The translations under genes and the position numbers were made by a program. From IMG/VR virus record IMGVR_UViG_3300009488_000105, positions 1-20,133 of that record: DNA of 20,133 nt; one strand, written 5' to 3'. How positions within the stretch are numbered: position 1 is the first letter of the stretch; every line of letters begins with the position of its first letter. The DNA is from a virus. Below the pieces are notes generated by a model. That model was not told the origin of the DNA. It saw nothing but the letters and a program-made list of their open reading frames with translations, and ran no database searches. Of the stretch, positions 14,136 to 19,770 are shown one piece after another.

Positions 14136-14423
14136 TCAGTGATCGTGATGATGCGCATGTTCATGATTGTGCTCCACGCAACCGGCGTGTACACGAGTCT
14201 CATAATGCTTGTGTTGGTGAGTATGCGTTGCTAGGGGGTCCCTGCCGGCCGCCCATACATCAAAGGCACTTTTCGATTTGTCCCAAAGAAGGCGGCTATG
14301 CCCATCTCGAAATCTTACCTCTGTCGGAATTTTCTGGTCCCCAACTAATGATGCGTCTATCCCCCTTGCGTCCACGATCTCATCCACGTCGATCAATACT
14401 TCACCGAATAGAATCTGGTTCAC
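14136..14423 (-). CDS. Accessory protein with shared N-terminal domain and His-rich tail (95 aa)
   Basis: The start is GTG at 14423, overlapping the upstream stop (GTGA), with GAGGGGAGGGG just before it. Residues 1-62 (VNQILFGEVLIDVDEIVD ... SAFDVWAAGRD) are the domain shared with the two following genes. Residues 67-95 hold 12 His and one Cys in 29 positions (THTHQHKHY; HNHEHAHHHDH), a pattern typical of zinc, nickel or copper binding tails in metallochaperones. Metal binding is inferred from composition. It lies 15 bases upstream of the Cys-module paralogue, so both are probably co-expressed. I know no phage family with this layout. Confidence 0.8.
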   Translation of the reverse strand: MNQILFGEVLIDVDEIVDARGIDASLVGDQKIPTEVRFRDGHSRLLWDKSKSAFDVWAAGRDPLATHTHQHKHYETRVHAGCVEHNHEHAHHHDH

Positions 14424-14701
14424 TGGCCCCTCCCCTCGCACGGATCATCTCGCGCTATCAGGTTGCCCTCCATGTCAAATATCTCAGTCACCTCGCGAAC
14501 CGTCTCTAGTTCTACCGGAAGCCCCTCCCCTTTGCCCATTCCAGACCCCCAACACGAGCGCACAACGACGACCTGCTGAATTTCTACGCTATTGACCCAA
14601 GACGGGCGCGATCTTGCGCGAAACAGCCTCTTGATAGCACCAACTCGCGCTTGCCGTTCCATTTCAAGCATCTGCCCAGAAGTATACTTCAGTTCATCCA
14701 T
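14420..14701 (-). CDS. Uncharacterised small protein (93 aa)
   Basis: The ATG at 14701 follows GAGGAGGGGAGCG. The N-terminal 40 residues are basic and helical (MDELKYTSGQMLEMERQARV; GAIKRLFRARSRPSW). The remainder is strand-rich (VEIQQVVVVRSCWG, LETVREVTEIFDMEGNLIA). The gene overlaps both neighbours by a few bases and clearly belongs to the accessory operon. I recognise no family, and no catalytic or metal-binding pattern is visible. Confidence 0.65.
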   Translation of the reverse strand: MDELKYTSGQMLEMERQARVGAIKRLFRARSRPSWVNSVEIQQVVVVRSCWGSGMGKGEGLPVELETVREVTEIFDMEGNLIARDDPCEGRGQ

Positions 14702-14900
14702 CGCTCCCCTCCTCTACCCAACGATAAGTAGCCTTAATCGTTGGTGTATCATACCCGTTTCTCATTTCGTCCAAGATGGCCTCCGTCTCCTCATCGTCAA
14801 TAGCAAAATACTCGCGCAGAAATTCACGCAGCTTTGTCTCTGTGATCTCTTCCCAATTTACAGGTCTAAGCCCAAACGGATTGTACGATACTTGCCACAT
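14694..14900 (-). CDS. Uncharacterised small acidic protein (68 aa)
   Basis: I chose the ATG at 14900, which has GAGGAGGGGAACG directly upstream; the open frame reaches 14945 but those codons lack a site. The protein begins MWQVSYNPFGLRPVNWEEIT and has an acidic helix (LREFLREYFAIDDEETEAIL), ending RWVEEGSDG. It overlaps the next gene by 8 bases. No family recognised. Small acidic phage proteins can be inhibitors of host enzymes, but nothing specific shows this. Confidence 0.65.
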   Translation of the reverse strand: MWQVSYNPFGLRPVNWEEITETKLREFLREYFAIDDEETEAILDEMRNGYDTPTIKATYRWVEEGSDG

Positions 14901-14911
14901 CGTTCCCCTCC

Positions 14912-15223
14912 TCACCGTCTCCCATACATCGGATTCCACCGCCACTGTCGCACCTGCCGCGTCCTCATAGCGTTGTGTCTACCCAGTGTTCTTGGCGCTC
15001 GGCGGGTGATCGTTGGCCAACTATGATAGCGCTTTGCTGCCTTGGCGACATCTCCCATCCAATCCAGAACATGCCAACACGTCTCGCGGATTGCTTTCAC
15101 AAATCGCTGCCACGCCTGAACGATGATGTCGCATAGCTCACGGATTGCCTCAGCGAACTTGTATAGAGCCTCACATGCCTGGTCGATTAGCTCTTGTGAG
15201 ATAGAGATGTCAGCGTTATCCAT
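14912..15223 (-). CDS. Uncharacterised helical protein with basic tail (103 aa)
   Basis: The ATG at 15223 overlaps the upstream stop (TGATG) and has GAGGGAG five bases before it; GTG at 15226 is less well spaced. Residues 1-65 form long amphipathic helices with an internal repeat (AIRELCDIIVQAW and AIRETCWHVLDWM, 17 residues apart). Residues 66-103 are basic and low in complexity (RRAPRTLGRHNAMRTRQVRQ), as in proteins binding nucleic acid or acidic lipid. Small phage proteins of this general build are common. It follows a small membrane protein. Function unknown. Confidence 0.65.
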   Translation of the reverse strand: MDNADISISQELIDQACEALYKFAEAIRELCDIIVQAWQRFVKAIRETCWHVLDWMGDVAKAAKRYHSWPTITRRAPRTLGRHNAMRTRQVRQWRWNPMYGRR

Positions 15224-15357
15224 CACGGCTCCCTCTTCTTGCGCAGTTTACAGACGCTCATCATTGCTACCACCAGGTTTATCACCATAGCCACTACCAC
15301 AGGGGTAGCGAATCCTATCGCGGCAACGGTCAAGCCAATCTGCATTGATGCCGACAT
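15223..15357 (-). CDS. Small single-span membrane protein (44 aa)
   Basis: The gene starts TAATG at 15357, sharing a base with the upstream stop, with GAGGAGGGGAGCG just before it; its TGA overlaps the next ATG. The peptide begins MSASMQIGLTVAAIGFATPV, is hydrophobic to about residue 36 (VVAMVINLVVAMMSV), then ends in a positive cluster (KLRKKREP). One membrane helix with a cytoplasmic basic C-terminus is likely. Perfect stop-start coupling on both sides is strong support despite the size. A holin-like role is possible but unproven. Confidence 0.65.
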   Translation of the reverse strand: MSASMQIGLTVAAIGFATPVVVAMVINLVVAMMSVCKLRKKREP

Positions 15358-15599
15358 TACGCTCCCCTCCTCAATCCCTCCAGCAACTTAATCGCCTCGT
15401 CCCTCTCCGCCTCAACAACGCTCAGGGTAGCCTCAAAGTCCCATATCAGGTGCGCGGTTCGAATCGCCCGCACATCGTCCCTGTCCTCTATGACATCCTG
15501 GCACCACTCCAGCAATTGTAGCCGTTGCCTCTTCACCATGGGGATACCCTTGCCGCTCGGGCACCTCTCTCCTGAATGCGCATCCTTGGGTAACCTCAT
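15357..15599 (-). CDS. Uncharacterised helical protein sharing its C-terminus with the upstream nuclease (80 aa)
   Basis: The start is ATG 15599 (GTG 15602 is an alternative), overlapping the upstream stop, with GAGGAGGGG six bases before it. The protein is largely helical (LQLLEWCQDVIEDRDDVRAI; FEATLSVVEAERDEAIKLLE). Its last residues, EAIKLLEGLRRG, are nearly identical to the C-terminus of the VRR-NUC-like protein directly upstream. The two genes share a 42-base imperfect repeat covering this tail, the stop and the next Shine-Dalgarno site. No family recognised. The shared tail may be a DNA-level duplication or a small functional helix. Confidence 0.65.
   Translation of the reverse strand: MRLPKDAHSGERCPSGKGIPMVKRQRLQLLEWCQDVIEDRDDVRAIRTAHLIWDFEATLSVVEAERDEAIKLLEGLRRGA
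15360..15401. repeat. Direct repeat copy A (gene-tail plus ribosome binding site)
   Basis: It matches 15602-15643 at 36 of 42 positions. Each copy encodes the last codons of a gene (EAIKLLEGLRRG) and the GAGGAGGGG tract of the next gene's ribosome binding site. Confidence 0.75.
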
Positions 15600-15916
15600 C
15601 ACACGCCCCTCCTCAGTCCCTCCAACAGCTTAATCGCCTCTTCGAGCGAGTGCAGTACGTAGCACAACGCCCCGGCCTCACGCAACTCATTGATGAACGT
15701 GTGCTCCGCTGGCGTCAGTTTCTTGTCAAAGCCGTCCTTGATCTCGATGAACAGCACAGCCGGCGTCTCGGTCCACGGCAGTATCCATTGCATATCCGGT
15801 AGCCCTTTCACGAACTGCCCGCATTGCCACAAGTCAATGATGAATACGCCGAACGACTGTGCAGCGCGTTTGATGGGGCCATGGTTGGCGTCGCGCTTGA
15901 CAGCGTAGCTAGGCAT
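15599..15916 (-). CDS. VRR-NUC-like PD-(D/E)XK nuclease (105 aa)
   Basis: The layout G-L-P-D-M (D41), then a strand with FIEIKDG (E58, K60) and KLTPAEHTFINELREAGA, matches the VRR-NUC branch of PD-(D/E)XK nucleases. D41, E58 and K60 would form the active site. Phage members are stand-alone and near this length; some cut branched or flap DNA, which suits a role in recombination or replication intermediates. The ATG at 15916 follows GAGAGGAG with six-base spacing. The last 14 residues (EEAIKLLEGLRRGV) recur in the next gene. The 78 bases upstream hold no well supported gene. Family call is confident; substrate is inferred. Confidence 0.85.
   Translation of the reverse strand: MPSYAVKRDANHGPIKRAAQSFGVFIIDLWQCGQFVKGLPDMQWILPWTETPAVLFIEIKDGFDKKLTPAEHTFINELREAGALCYVLHSLEEAIKLLEGLRRGV
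15602..15643. repeat. Direct repeat copy B (gene-tail plus ribosome binding site)
   Basis: Partner of 15360-15401, 242 bases away in the same orientation. Differences fall mainly at third codon positions, so the encoded tail is nearly unchanged. Confidence 0.75.
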
Positions 15917-15994
15917 GTCGTACTCCTCTCGAATCTGACGGTAGTCAAGCTACTGCTCCACTCCGGGTGCTGCTCGGTGTAGTAGAGCATGTGG

Positions 15995-16294
15995 TCAGGT
16001 AGGGCTACCATCATTCTCTTGCGCCTCTCGCTCTACCCACAACTCGCGCAGTCGGTCCATCGCTGGCCAATACGCTGGGCCTGCGTAACCACCGCTGTTT
16101 GCCCTCATGATCTTTCCCAGCTCTTCAATGTCTCTGTAGGCTACCCGTCGCTTTTGTCTCCCCACCCGCCGCCACGCCCACCGCGTCGCCATGAACGCGA
16201 CGAGTGCGCCCCCAATGCGCAGCGCCCAGAGGGCGCACCACAGCAGGAACACGGCATCGGGGGCGAGGTCGAGGCGGTCAAAGAGGGGTATCAT
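15995..16294 (-). CDS. Small membrane protein (99 aa)
   Basis: I chose ATG 16294, which overlaps the upstream stop (ATGA) and has AGAGGTGA five bases before it; the open frame to 16480 is mostly a shadow of the upstream gene. Residues about 12-36 are hydrophobic (PDAVFLLWCALWALRIGGAL), giving one long or two tight membrane helices. A basic stretch follows (RWAWRRVGRQKRR), then a soluble helical tail (AYWPAMDRLRELWVEREAQE). The positive-inside rule puts the tail in the cytoplasm. No family recognised. Confidence 0.7.
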   Translation of the reverse strand: MIPLFDRLDLAPDAVFLLWCALWALRIGGALVAFMATRWAWRRVGRQKRRVAYRDIEELGKIMRANSGGYAGPAYWPAMDRLRELWVEREAQENDGSPT

Positions 16295-16608
16295 GGCGTC
16301 ACCTCTGGCAGCGACAGAACTCTCGCCGCCTTGATAACTAGCCGGCGCGCCGGGGATAGCTTGCGCAGATCGGCTTTTGCAAGCCGCGCTAGCCCCGTCG
16401 GGCTGTAATGCCAATCTACAATCGTGCGGAGCGCGTCCCGTTCTTCTGTCATCTTGGCAAGCCGGGTCTCGACCTGGCACACCGTGGCCTCATATTCACG
16501 CAGATCTCGGCGATGCATGTCGTGTGACGTGTGGCCATAACCCTTCCCTGCTACATCTCGGATCACATTGCGTCGCCGCTCTGCTGTCAATGGCTGTGTC
16601 TCGCTCAT
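16291..16608 (-). CDS. Coiled-coil protein of unknown function (105 aa)
   Basis: The ATG at 16608 follows GGAGGGAGAGG and overlaps the preceding stop by 4 bases. Residues 30-65 form a probable coiled coil (REYEATVCQVETRLAKMTEE, then RDALRTIVDWHY). The C-terminal third is basic (ARLAKADLRKLSPARRLVIK). No known motif is recognised. The gene lies within the chain of overlapping accessory genes downstream of the helicase. Confidence 0.65.
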   Translation of the reverse strand: MSETQPLTAERRRNVIRDVAGKGYGHTSHDMHRRDLREYEATVCQVETRLAKMTEERDALRTIVDWHYSPTGLARLAKADLRKLSPARRLVIKAARVLSLPEVTP

Positions 16609-16802
16609 CCCTCTCCCTCCTTAGCTTTTCTCCTCAGGCAATCTGCACATAGATATTCAGGCACCGGCGGCAGCGGCGCCTCTTCGCGACGCGGAGGATA
16701 GTGGCCCTTGCATGCGCTCACGGTGCTACCTTGTTCGTACCAGTGCATCTTGCTCGCAAACCCTGAATTCCAACGCCATCCTGAGACCGCTGTTTTCGTC
16801 AC
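16605..16802 (-). CDS. Small Cys-containing protein (65 aa)
   Basis: The start is GTG 16802, overlapping the upstream stop (GTGA), with AGAGGAGGGGAC immediately before it. A possible metal site is formed by CKGH near residue 31 and CADC near residue 52 (a CxxH...CxxC pattern), with a Pro-rich loop between. The C-terminus is charged (RRKAKEGEG). Small zinc-knuckle-like proteins are frequent in phage early regions. No family recognised; metal binding is inferred. Confidence 0.65.
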   Translation of the reverse strand: MTKTAVSGWRWNSGFASKMHWYEQGSTVSACKGHYPPRREEAPLPPVPEYLCADCLRRKAKEGEG

Positions 16803-17221
16803 GTCCCCTCCTCTGGCTCATGGCCCACGGCGACAGGGATTCCGTCAACGGGAGTCTCCTCTTCCCAATAGTCACAATCTGCACATCGCTGTACTAGACA
16901 GGTTGTTGTCAGTGTTTTGGGCGTATCGTCCAGCATCTCGCCGCCGCAGAGCGGGCAGGTGTCACTCATCCCCCGTCCTCCCTCTAGCCGCATCACGTGG
17001 TCCGGGTTGTGCTCCGCCGTCCACTGCGCCGGCCCATATTTGTCTCTAGCAACACAGATGGGACACTTGTCTTTCCCGTTGGTATGTTGCCATGCCGCCG
17101 CGGGCATCTGGTCTCTCACGACTGAGCTTGCCTCTGCAGGGCTCTGCGCGCCCTTGGGCCATTTCACAATCTCGCACCTGCCACATGAGTCACACCAAAG
17201 ATTGGCTTCAAAAACGATCAT
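16799..17221 (-). CDS. Protein with two zinc-ribbon-like halves, possible internal start (140 aa)
   Basis: The ATG at 17221 follows GGAGGGTGAGGGG. Two Cys sets are visible: CDSC (C10, C13) with CPIC (C53, C56), and CPLC (C89, C92) with CADC (C113, C116). Each fits one zinc ribbon. At M85 (position 16969) there is a second start candidate with GGAGG seven bases upstream, beginning MSDTCPLCGG, exactly at the boundary between halves. The second half may therefore also be made alone, or two former genes have fused in frame. Zinc ribbons of this size often contact nucleic acid or protein partners; no specific role is shown. Confidence 0.75.
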   Translation of the reverse strand: MIVFEANLWCDSCGRCEIVKWPKGAQSPAEASSVVRDQMPAAAWQHTNGKDKCPICVARDKYGPAQWTAEHNPDHVMRLEGGRGMSDTCPLCGGEMLDDTPKTLTTTCLVQRCADCDYWEEETPVDGIPVAVGHEPEEGT

Positions 17222-17245
17222 CCCCTCACCCTCCTAGCTGCTTCG

Positions 17246-18652
17246 CTACTCAGAACTGCATTTCCGGTTCTGGCTCGCGCTGCCTCTCCGTCTGGCGCGC
17301 CACCCCCACGAACCGAAAGCGGCCCAGTTGGTGATATAGCTCCAGTCGCCCCATGTCGCCCGTGGTGTTCTTTTCCACGGCCACCTCGATTGTCTCTGTG
17401 CTGCCCCGCCTCTCCTATCCTCGCGTTCCTGTTGCCGGTGCAGCACCACGGCCTGGTTGCATTTCTCATGCACCTCACCCGAGCTGCGCAGATCCTCGAT
17501 ATGCGGCCGTTTATCAGCGTTGCCCTTCCAGCTTCGGTTCACCTGCGCCGCTGTGATCACGGATATGCCCAGGTTCTCGGCGACGTTTTTCAGCGTCTCC
17601 GCCATGATGCCCATGATAGCGGCAACGTTCGCACCCTTGTGCTCAGGCCAGCGCAGCTTTTGCAGATAGTCGATGACAGCAACATCGCACTCGCCCTTGG
17701 CGCGGAGCCTCACCATGTCAGCCGCTATGCGCTCTGCAGACCAGCCTGCGCAGTGGATGTAGGTGATGCGGTGGTGCCAGGGACGTATCTCATCCAGCGC
17801 ATGCGCAAGCTCTGGCCCCTGGTAGCCACGCCGCAAGCGACCGATCGGTATGCCAGAATAGCGCGCCATGCGTCTGTTGAGCATGAGCGAATGCGACAAC
17901 TCGAGGTGGTAGAGCGCAACCGTGTGCCCCCGCCGCGCGTTGTGCTCCGCTACACCCTCAAGATAGATCGTCTTGCCTACGCCGGGACGCGCTACAACAA
18001 CATGCAGCATCCCCGCTTCGATATCGCCCAGATAGGCGTCCAGATCCGCCCAGCCCGTGGTGATCAGCGCGTCGGGGTTCGCGGCGAGCTTGTCCTTGAT
18101 ACGCTCCTGGTTGGCCAGATACTCCGCCAAGGAATCGTCATCGCCTCGCAGGTGTGACGCGGGCGCCGACACATCCACCGCGTCGAAAAACTGGCGGCTC
18201 ACCTCATCGTACAGCGTCTCGATAGGACCGTCGTGAGCCTGGGCCGCTGCTGCGATGTCGCCCGAGACGGCGATGAGCTGGCGCTGCTGGGCGAGGCGGT
18301 GGACGATCTCGGCGTAGTGGCCAGCGTGAATCGAGGTAGGCGTACAATTGATGAGCCGCGTCAACTCCTGGTCGCCGCCTATCATGGCGAGTTGCGAACC
18401 GGCGCCATTCTGCCGACTCTCCAGCATGTCGCGTATGGTGACGTAGTCGGTGACGCTGTACGCCTCTGCGAGGGTGATAGCCGCTCCATAGATGGCGCGG
18501 TTGGCCACTCTGAAAAAGTCACTGGCCACGAGGCCCTTCTCTTGCGCCCGCAGAATAGCGTCGGGGTCGATGAGGATGGACCCGAGCACGGCATCCTCAG
18601 CTTCGATGCTATGGGGGAGGTGGTCGAGCTGGGCGGCGGCTACACGGCTCAT
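17246..18652 (-). CDS. dnaB: DnaB-family replicative helicase with C-terminal frameshift
   Basis: The hexameric helicase unwinds DNA at the phage replication fork. Residues 10-160 are the DnaB N-terminal domain (HLPHSIEAEDAVLGSILIDP). The RecA-like domain has Walker A ARPGVGKT (221-228), LELSHS (H1a), Walker B AVIDYLQ (325-331), ITAAQVNRS (H3, Q370) and DLRSSGEVHEKCNQAVVLHR (H4, 387-406). After about residue 412 this frame becomes unlike DnaB. The -1 frame instead continues with TIEVAVEKNTTGDMGRLELY and ends at 17250, as expected for the family. The shift falls near the GGGG run at 17404-17407, so either one G is missing or the gene is frameshifted. The start overlaps the upstream stop (ATGA) with a weak ribosome binding site. 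Confidence 0.9.
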   Translation of the reverse strand: MSRVAAAQLDHLPHSIEAEDAVLGSILIDPDAILRAQEKGLVASDFFRVANRAIYGAAITLAEAYSVTDYVTIRDMLESRQNGAGSQLAMIGGDQELTRLINCTPTSIHAGHYAEIVHRLAQQRQLIAVSGDIAAAAQAHDGPIETLYDEVSRQFFDAVDVSAPASHLRGDDDSLAEYLANQERIKDKLAANPDALITTGWADLDAYLGDIEAGMLHVVVARPGVGKTIYLEGVAEHNARRGHTVALYHLELSHSLMLNRRMARYSGIPIGRLRRGYQGPELAHALDEIRPWHHRITYIHCAGWSAERIAADMVRLRAKGECDVAVIDYLQKLRWPEHKGANVAAIMGIMAETLKNVAENLGISVITAAQVNRSWKGNADKRPHIEDLRSSGEVHEKCNQAVVLHRQQEREDRRGGAAQRQSRWPWKRTPRATWGDWSYITNWAAFGSWGWRARRRGSASQNRKCSSE

Positions 18653-18882
18653 TGCGGCTTCGATATAAGCGACTCGGCTGCCGCTTGGTGGGCTTTCTCT
18701 CTTAGCTCAAGAGCCAAAAGCCAACACCGCAATTCTTTGAGCGTCATCCTCTTGCACAGCTCAGCGACGGCTTTATACACCCACGCCTCCACCCGCTCAC
18801 GCGGCAGGTCTGGAATGCACTGTGTGAAGTGTGCCTTGATGTGCAGCCGCACACGTTCCTTTTGCACTGTTATCTCTGCCAT
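18649..18882 (-). CDS. Small helical protein between initiator and helicase (77 aa)
   Basis: The ATG at 18882 shares a base with the upstream stop (TAATG), with GGAG ten bases before; the open frame to 18927 has no better start. The protein is helical and basic (QKERVRLHIKAHFTQCIPD; ERVEAWVYKAVAELCKRMTL). It lies between a DnaD-like initiator and DnaB, where phages often encode a helicase loader or primosome accessory protein. No ATPase motif is visible, so a DnaC-type loader is unlikely. The role is inferred from position only. Confidence 0.7.
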   Translation of the reverse strand: MAEITVQKERVRLHIKAHFTQCIPDLPRERVEAWVYKAVAELCKRMTLKELRCWLLALELREKAHQAAAESLISKPQ

Positions 18883-19700
18883 TATCCCACCGTCTCCTCT
18901 GTGATGTTGCCCTGCTGATCGACGCATCTGATGGTGCGTAGCGGGCCGTCGCGGGCCTTCCCGTTACGGCTCGCCCATGTGCGCGCAATGCCGACGGTCT
19001 TGCCAATGTCCTCTGGTTTCGGCGGCTCTCCCTTGACCCCGCGCCAATCCTGGGACCACCACCAGCTTCTATCGCCCTCGTAGAATCGCCGGATCTCGTC
19101 TAGCGTCACATTTGCGACTCGGAGCTCCTTGGCTGCCCGATTCATACGGCCTGCGTTGGATTTGATCTTGGAATCGAGTTGGCATATGTCTCGCAATGTC
19201 GTGAAGTAGGCACCATGGGGCGGCGGGGGAGTTGAGTCTGCATCTGCATCTGCATCTGCATCTGCATCTGACCCGGACTTAGTCGCGACTAGCTCCGGAG
19301 TAGGTCCAGACTTACTCTGGAGTAGGTCGGGAGTAGGTCTCGACTCGTCATCATGGAAGTCGGGCGGAGCGGGATAGTAGCTCTCGGCTTCCTTAGCCGT
19401 GTCTCCCTGGTAACGAGGGAATGAGGGAACGTGAAAGTAGGGACGTTCGTCTACGTGGTAGGTAACGACCATGTCGTGCATCGCGTACCAGCCGAAAGCC
19501 GTTTCGACTTGCTCAATCGTTACGTCTGTACGCAGAGGGAATACTTTGCTACGGACCCAGGCCGCGCTATAGCGGCCACGGCCTTCGCGGTCTAACACAA
19601 GCGGCAGTAGTATCCAGAGAAAGCGGGTAAAATCGTCCGGCATCTCGTGGATGTCCTCAGACTCTAGCGCCTTGACGTGCAGCTTACGCCATTTTGGCAT
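18882..19700 (-). CDS. DnaD-like phage replication initiator/replisome organiser (272 aa)
   Basis: I chose ATG 19700 (GAGGG four bases upstream) over GTG 19739. The first 110 residues (MPKWRKLHVKALESEDIHEM, FLWILLPLVLDREGRGRYS, VRSKVFPLRTDVT) match the winged-helix N-terminus of phage replication proteins that bind the origin. The middle, about residues 113-156, is a disordered linker with two copies of an 11-residue unit (PTPDLLQSKSG, PTPELVATKSG) and then Asp-Ala repeated six times. The C-terminal part (LDEIRRFYEGDRSWWWSQDW) resembles a DnaD-type helicase-contact domain. Its place two genes before dnaB supports recruitment of the helicase. Family call is by layout. Confidence 0.75.
   Translation of the reverse strand: MPKWRKLHVKALESEDIHEMPDDFTRFLWILLPLVLDREGRGRYSAAWVRSKVFPLRTDVTIEQVETAFGWYAMHDMVVTYHVDERPYFHVPSFPRYQGDTAKEAESYYPAPPDFHDDESRPTPDLLQSKSGPTPELVATKSGSDADADADADADSTPPPPHGAYFTTLRDICQLDSKIKSNAGRMNRAAKELRVANVTLDEIRRFYEGDRSWWWSQDWRGVKGEPPKPEDIGKTVGIARTWASRNGKARDGPLRTIRCVDQQGNITEETVG
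19237..19270. repeat. Hexamer microsatellite (CATCTG)5 plus partial copy
   Basis: Five perfect CATCTG units preceded by TCTG encode an Asp-Ala run in the linker of the replication initiator. Because the unit is a multiple of three, slippage would change linker length without breaking the frame. Confidence 0.9.
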
Positions 19701-19770
19701 TAGCCCTCGCTTCCGCTTCCATGATGCACCGCCCCACACACGACAAAGCCCGCGGCCGCATCGGGTGATG

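Noticed and set aside
15455-15480. T-arm-like string GGTTCGAATC suggesting a tRNA
   Set aside because: The flanking stem does not pair properly, no acceptor, D or anticodon arm can be drawn, and it lies inside a supported coding gene.
15917-15994. Short ORF reading LPDHMLYYTEQHPEWSSS upstream of the VRR-NUC gene (open frame 15808-16014)
   Set aside because: It looks protein-like only up to the point where it runs into the nuclease gene in another frame. The downstream part is a shadow and the start lacks a good ribosome binding site. It could be a remnant 5' extension, but support is insufficient.
17390-18904. Plus-strand open frames of 223-255 codons opposite dnaB
   Set aside because: They are antisense shadows of the helicase gene without recognisable domains.
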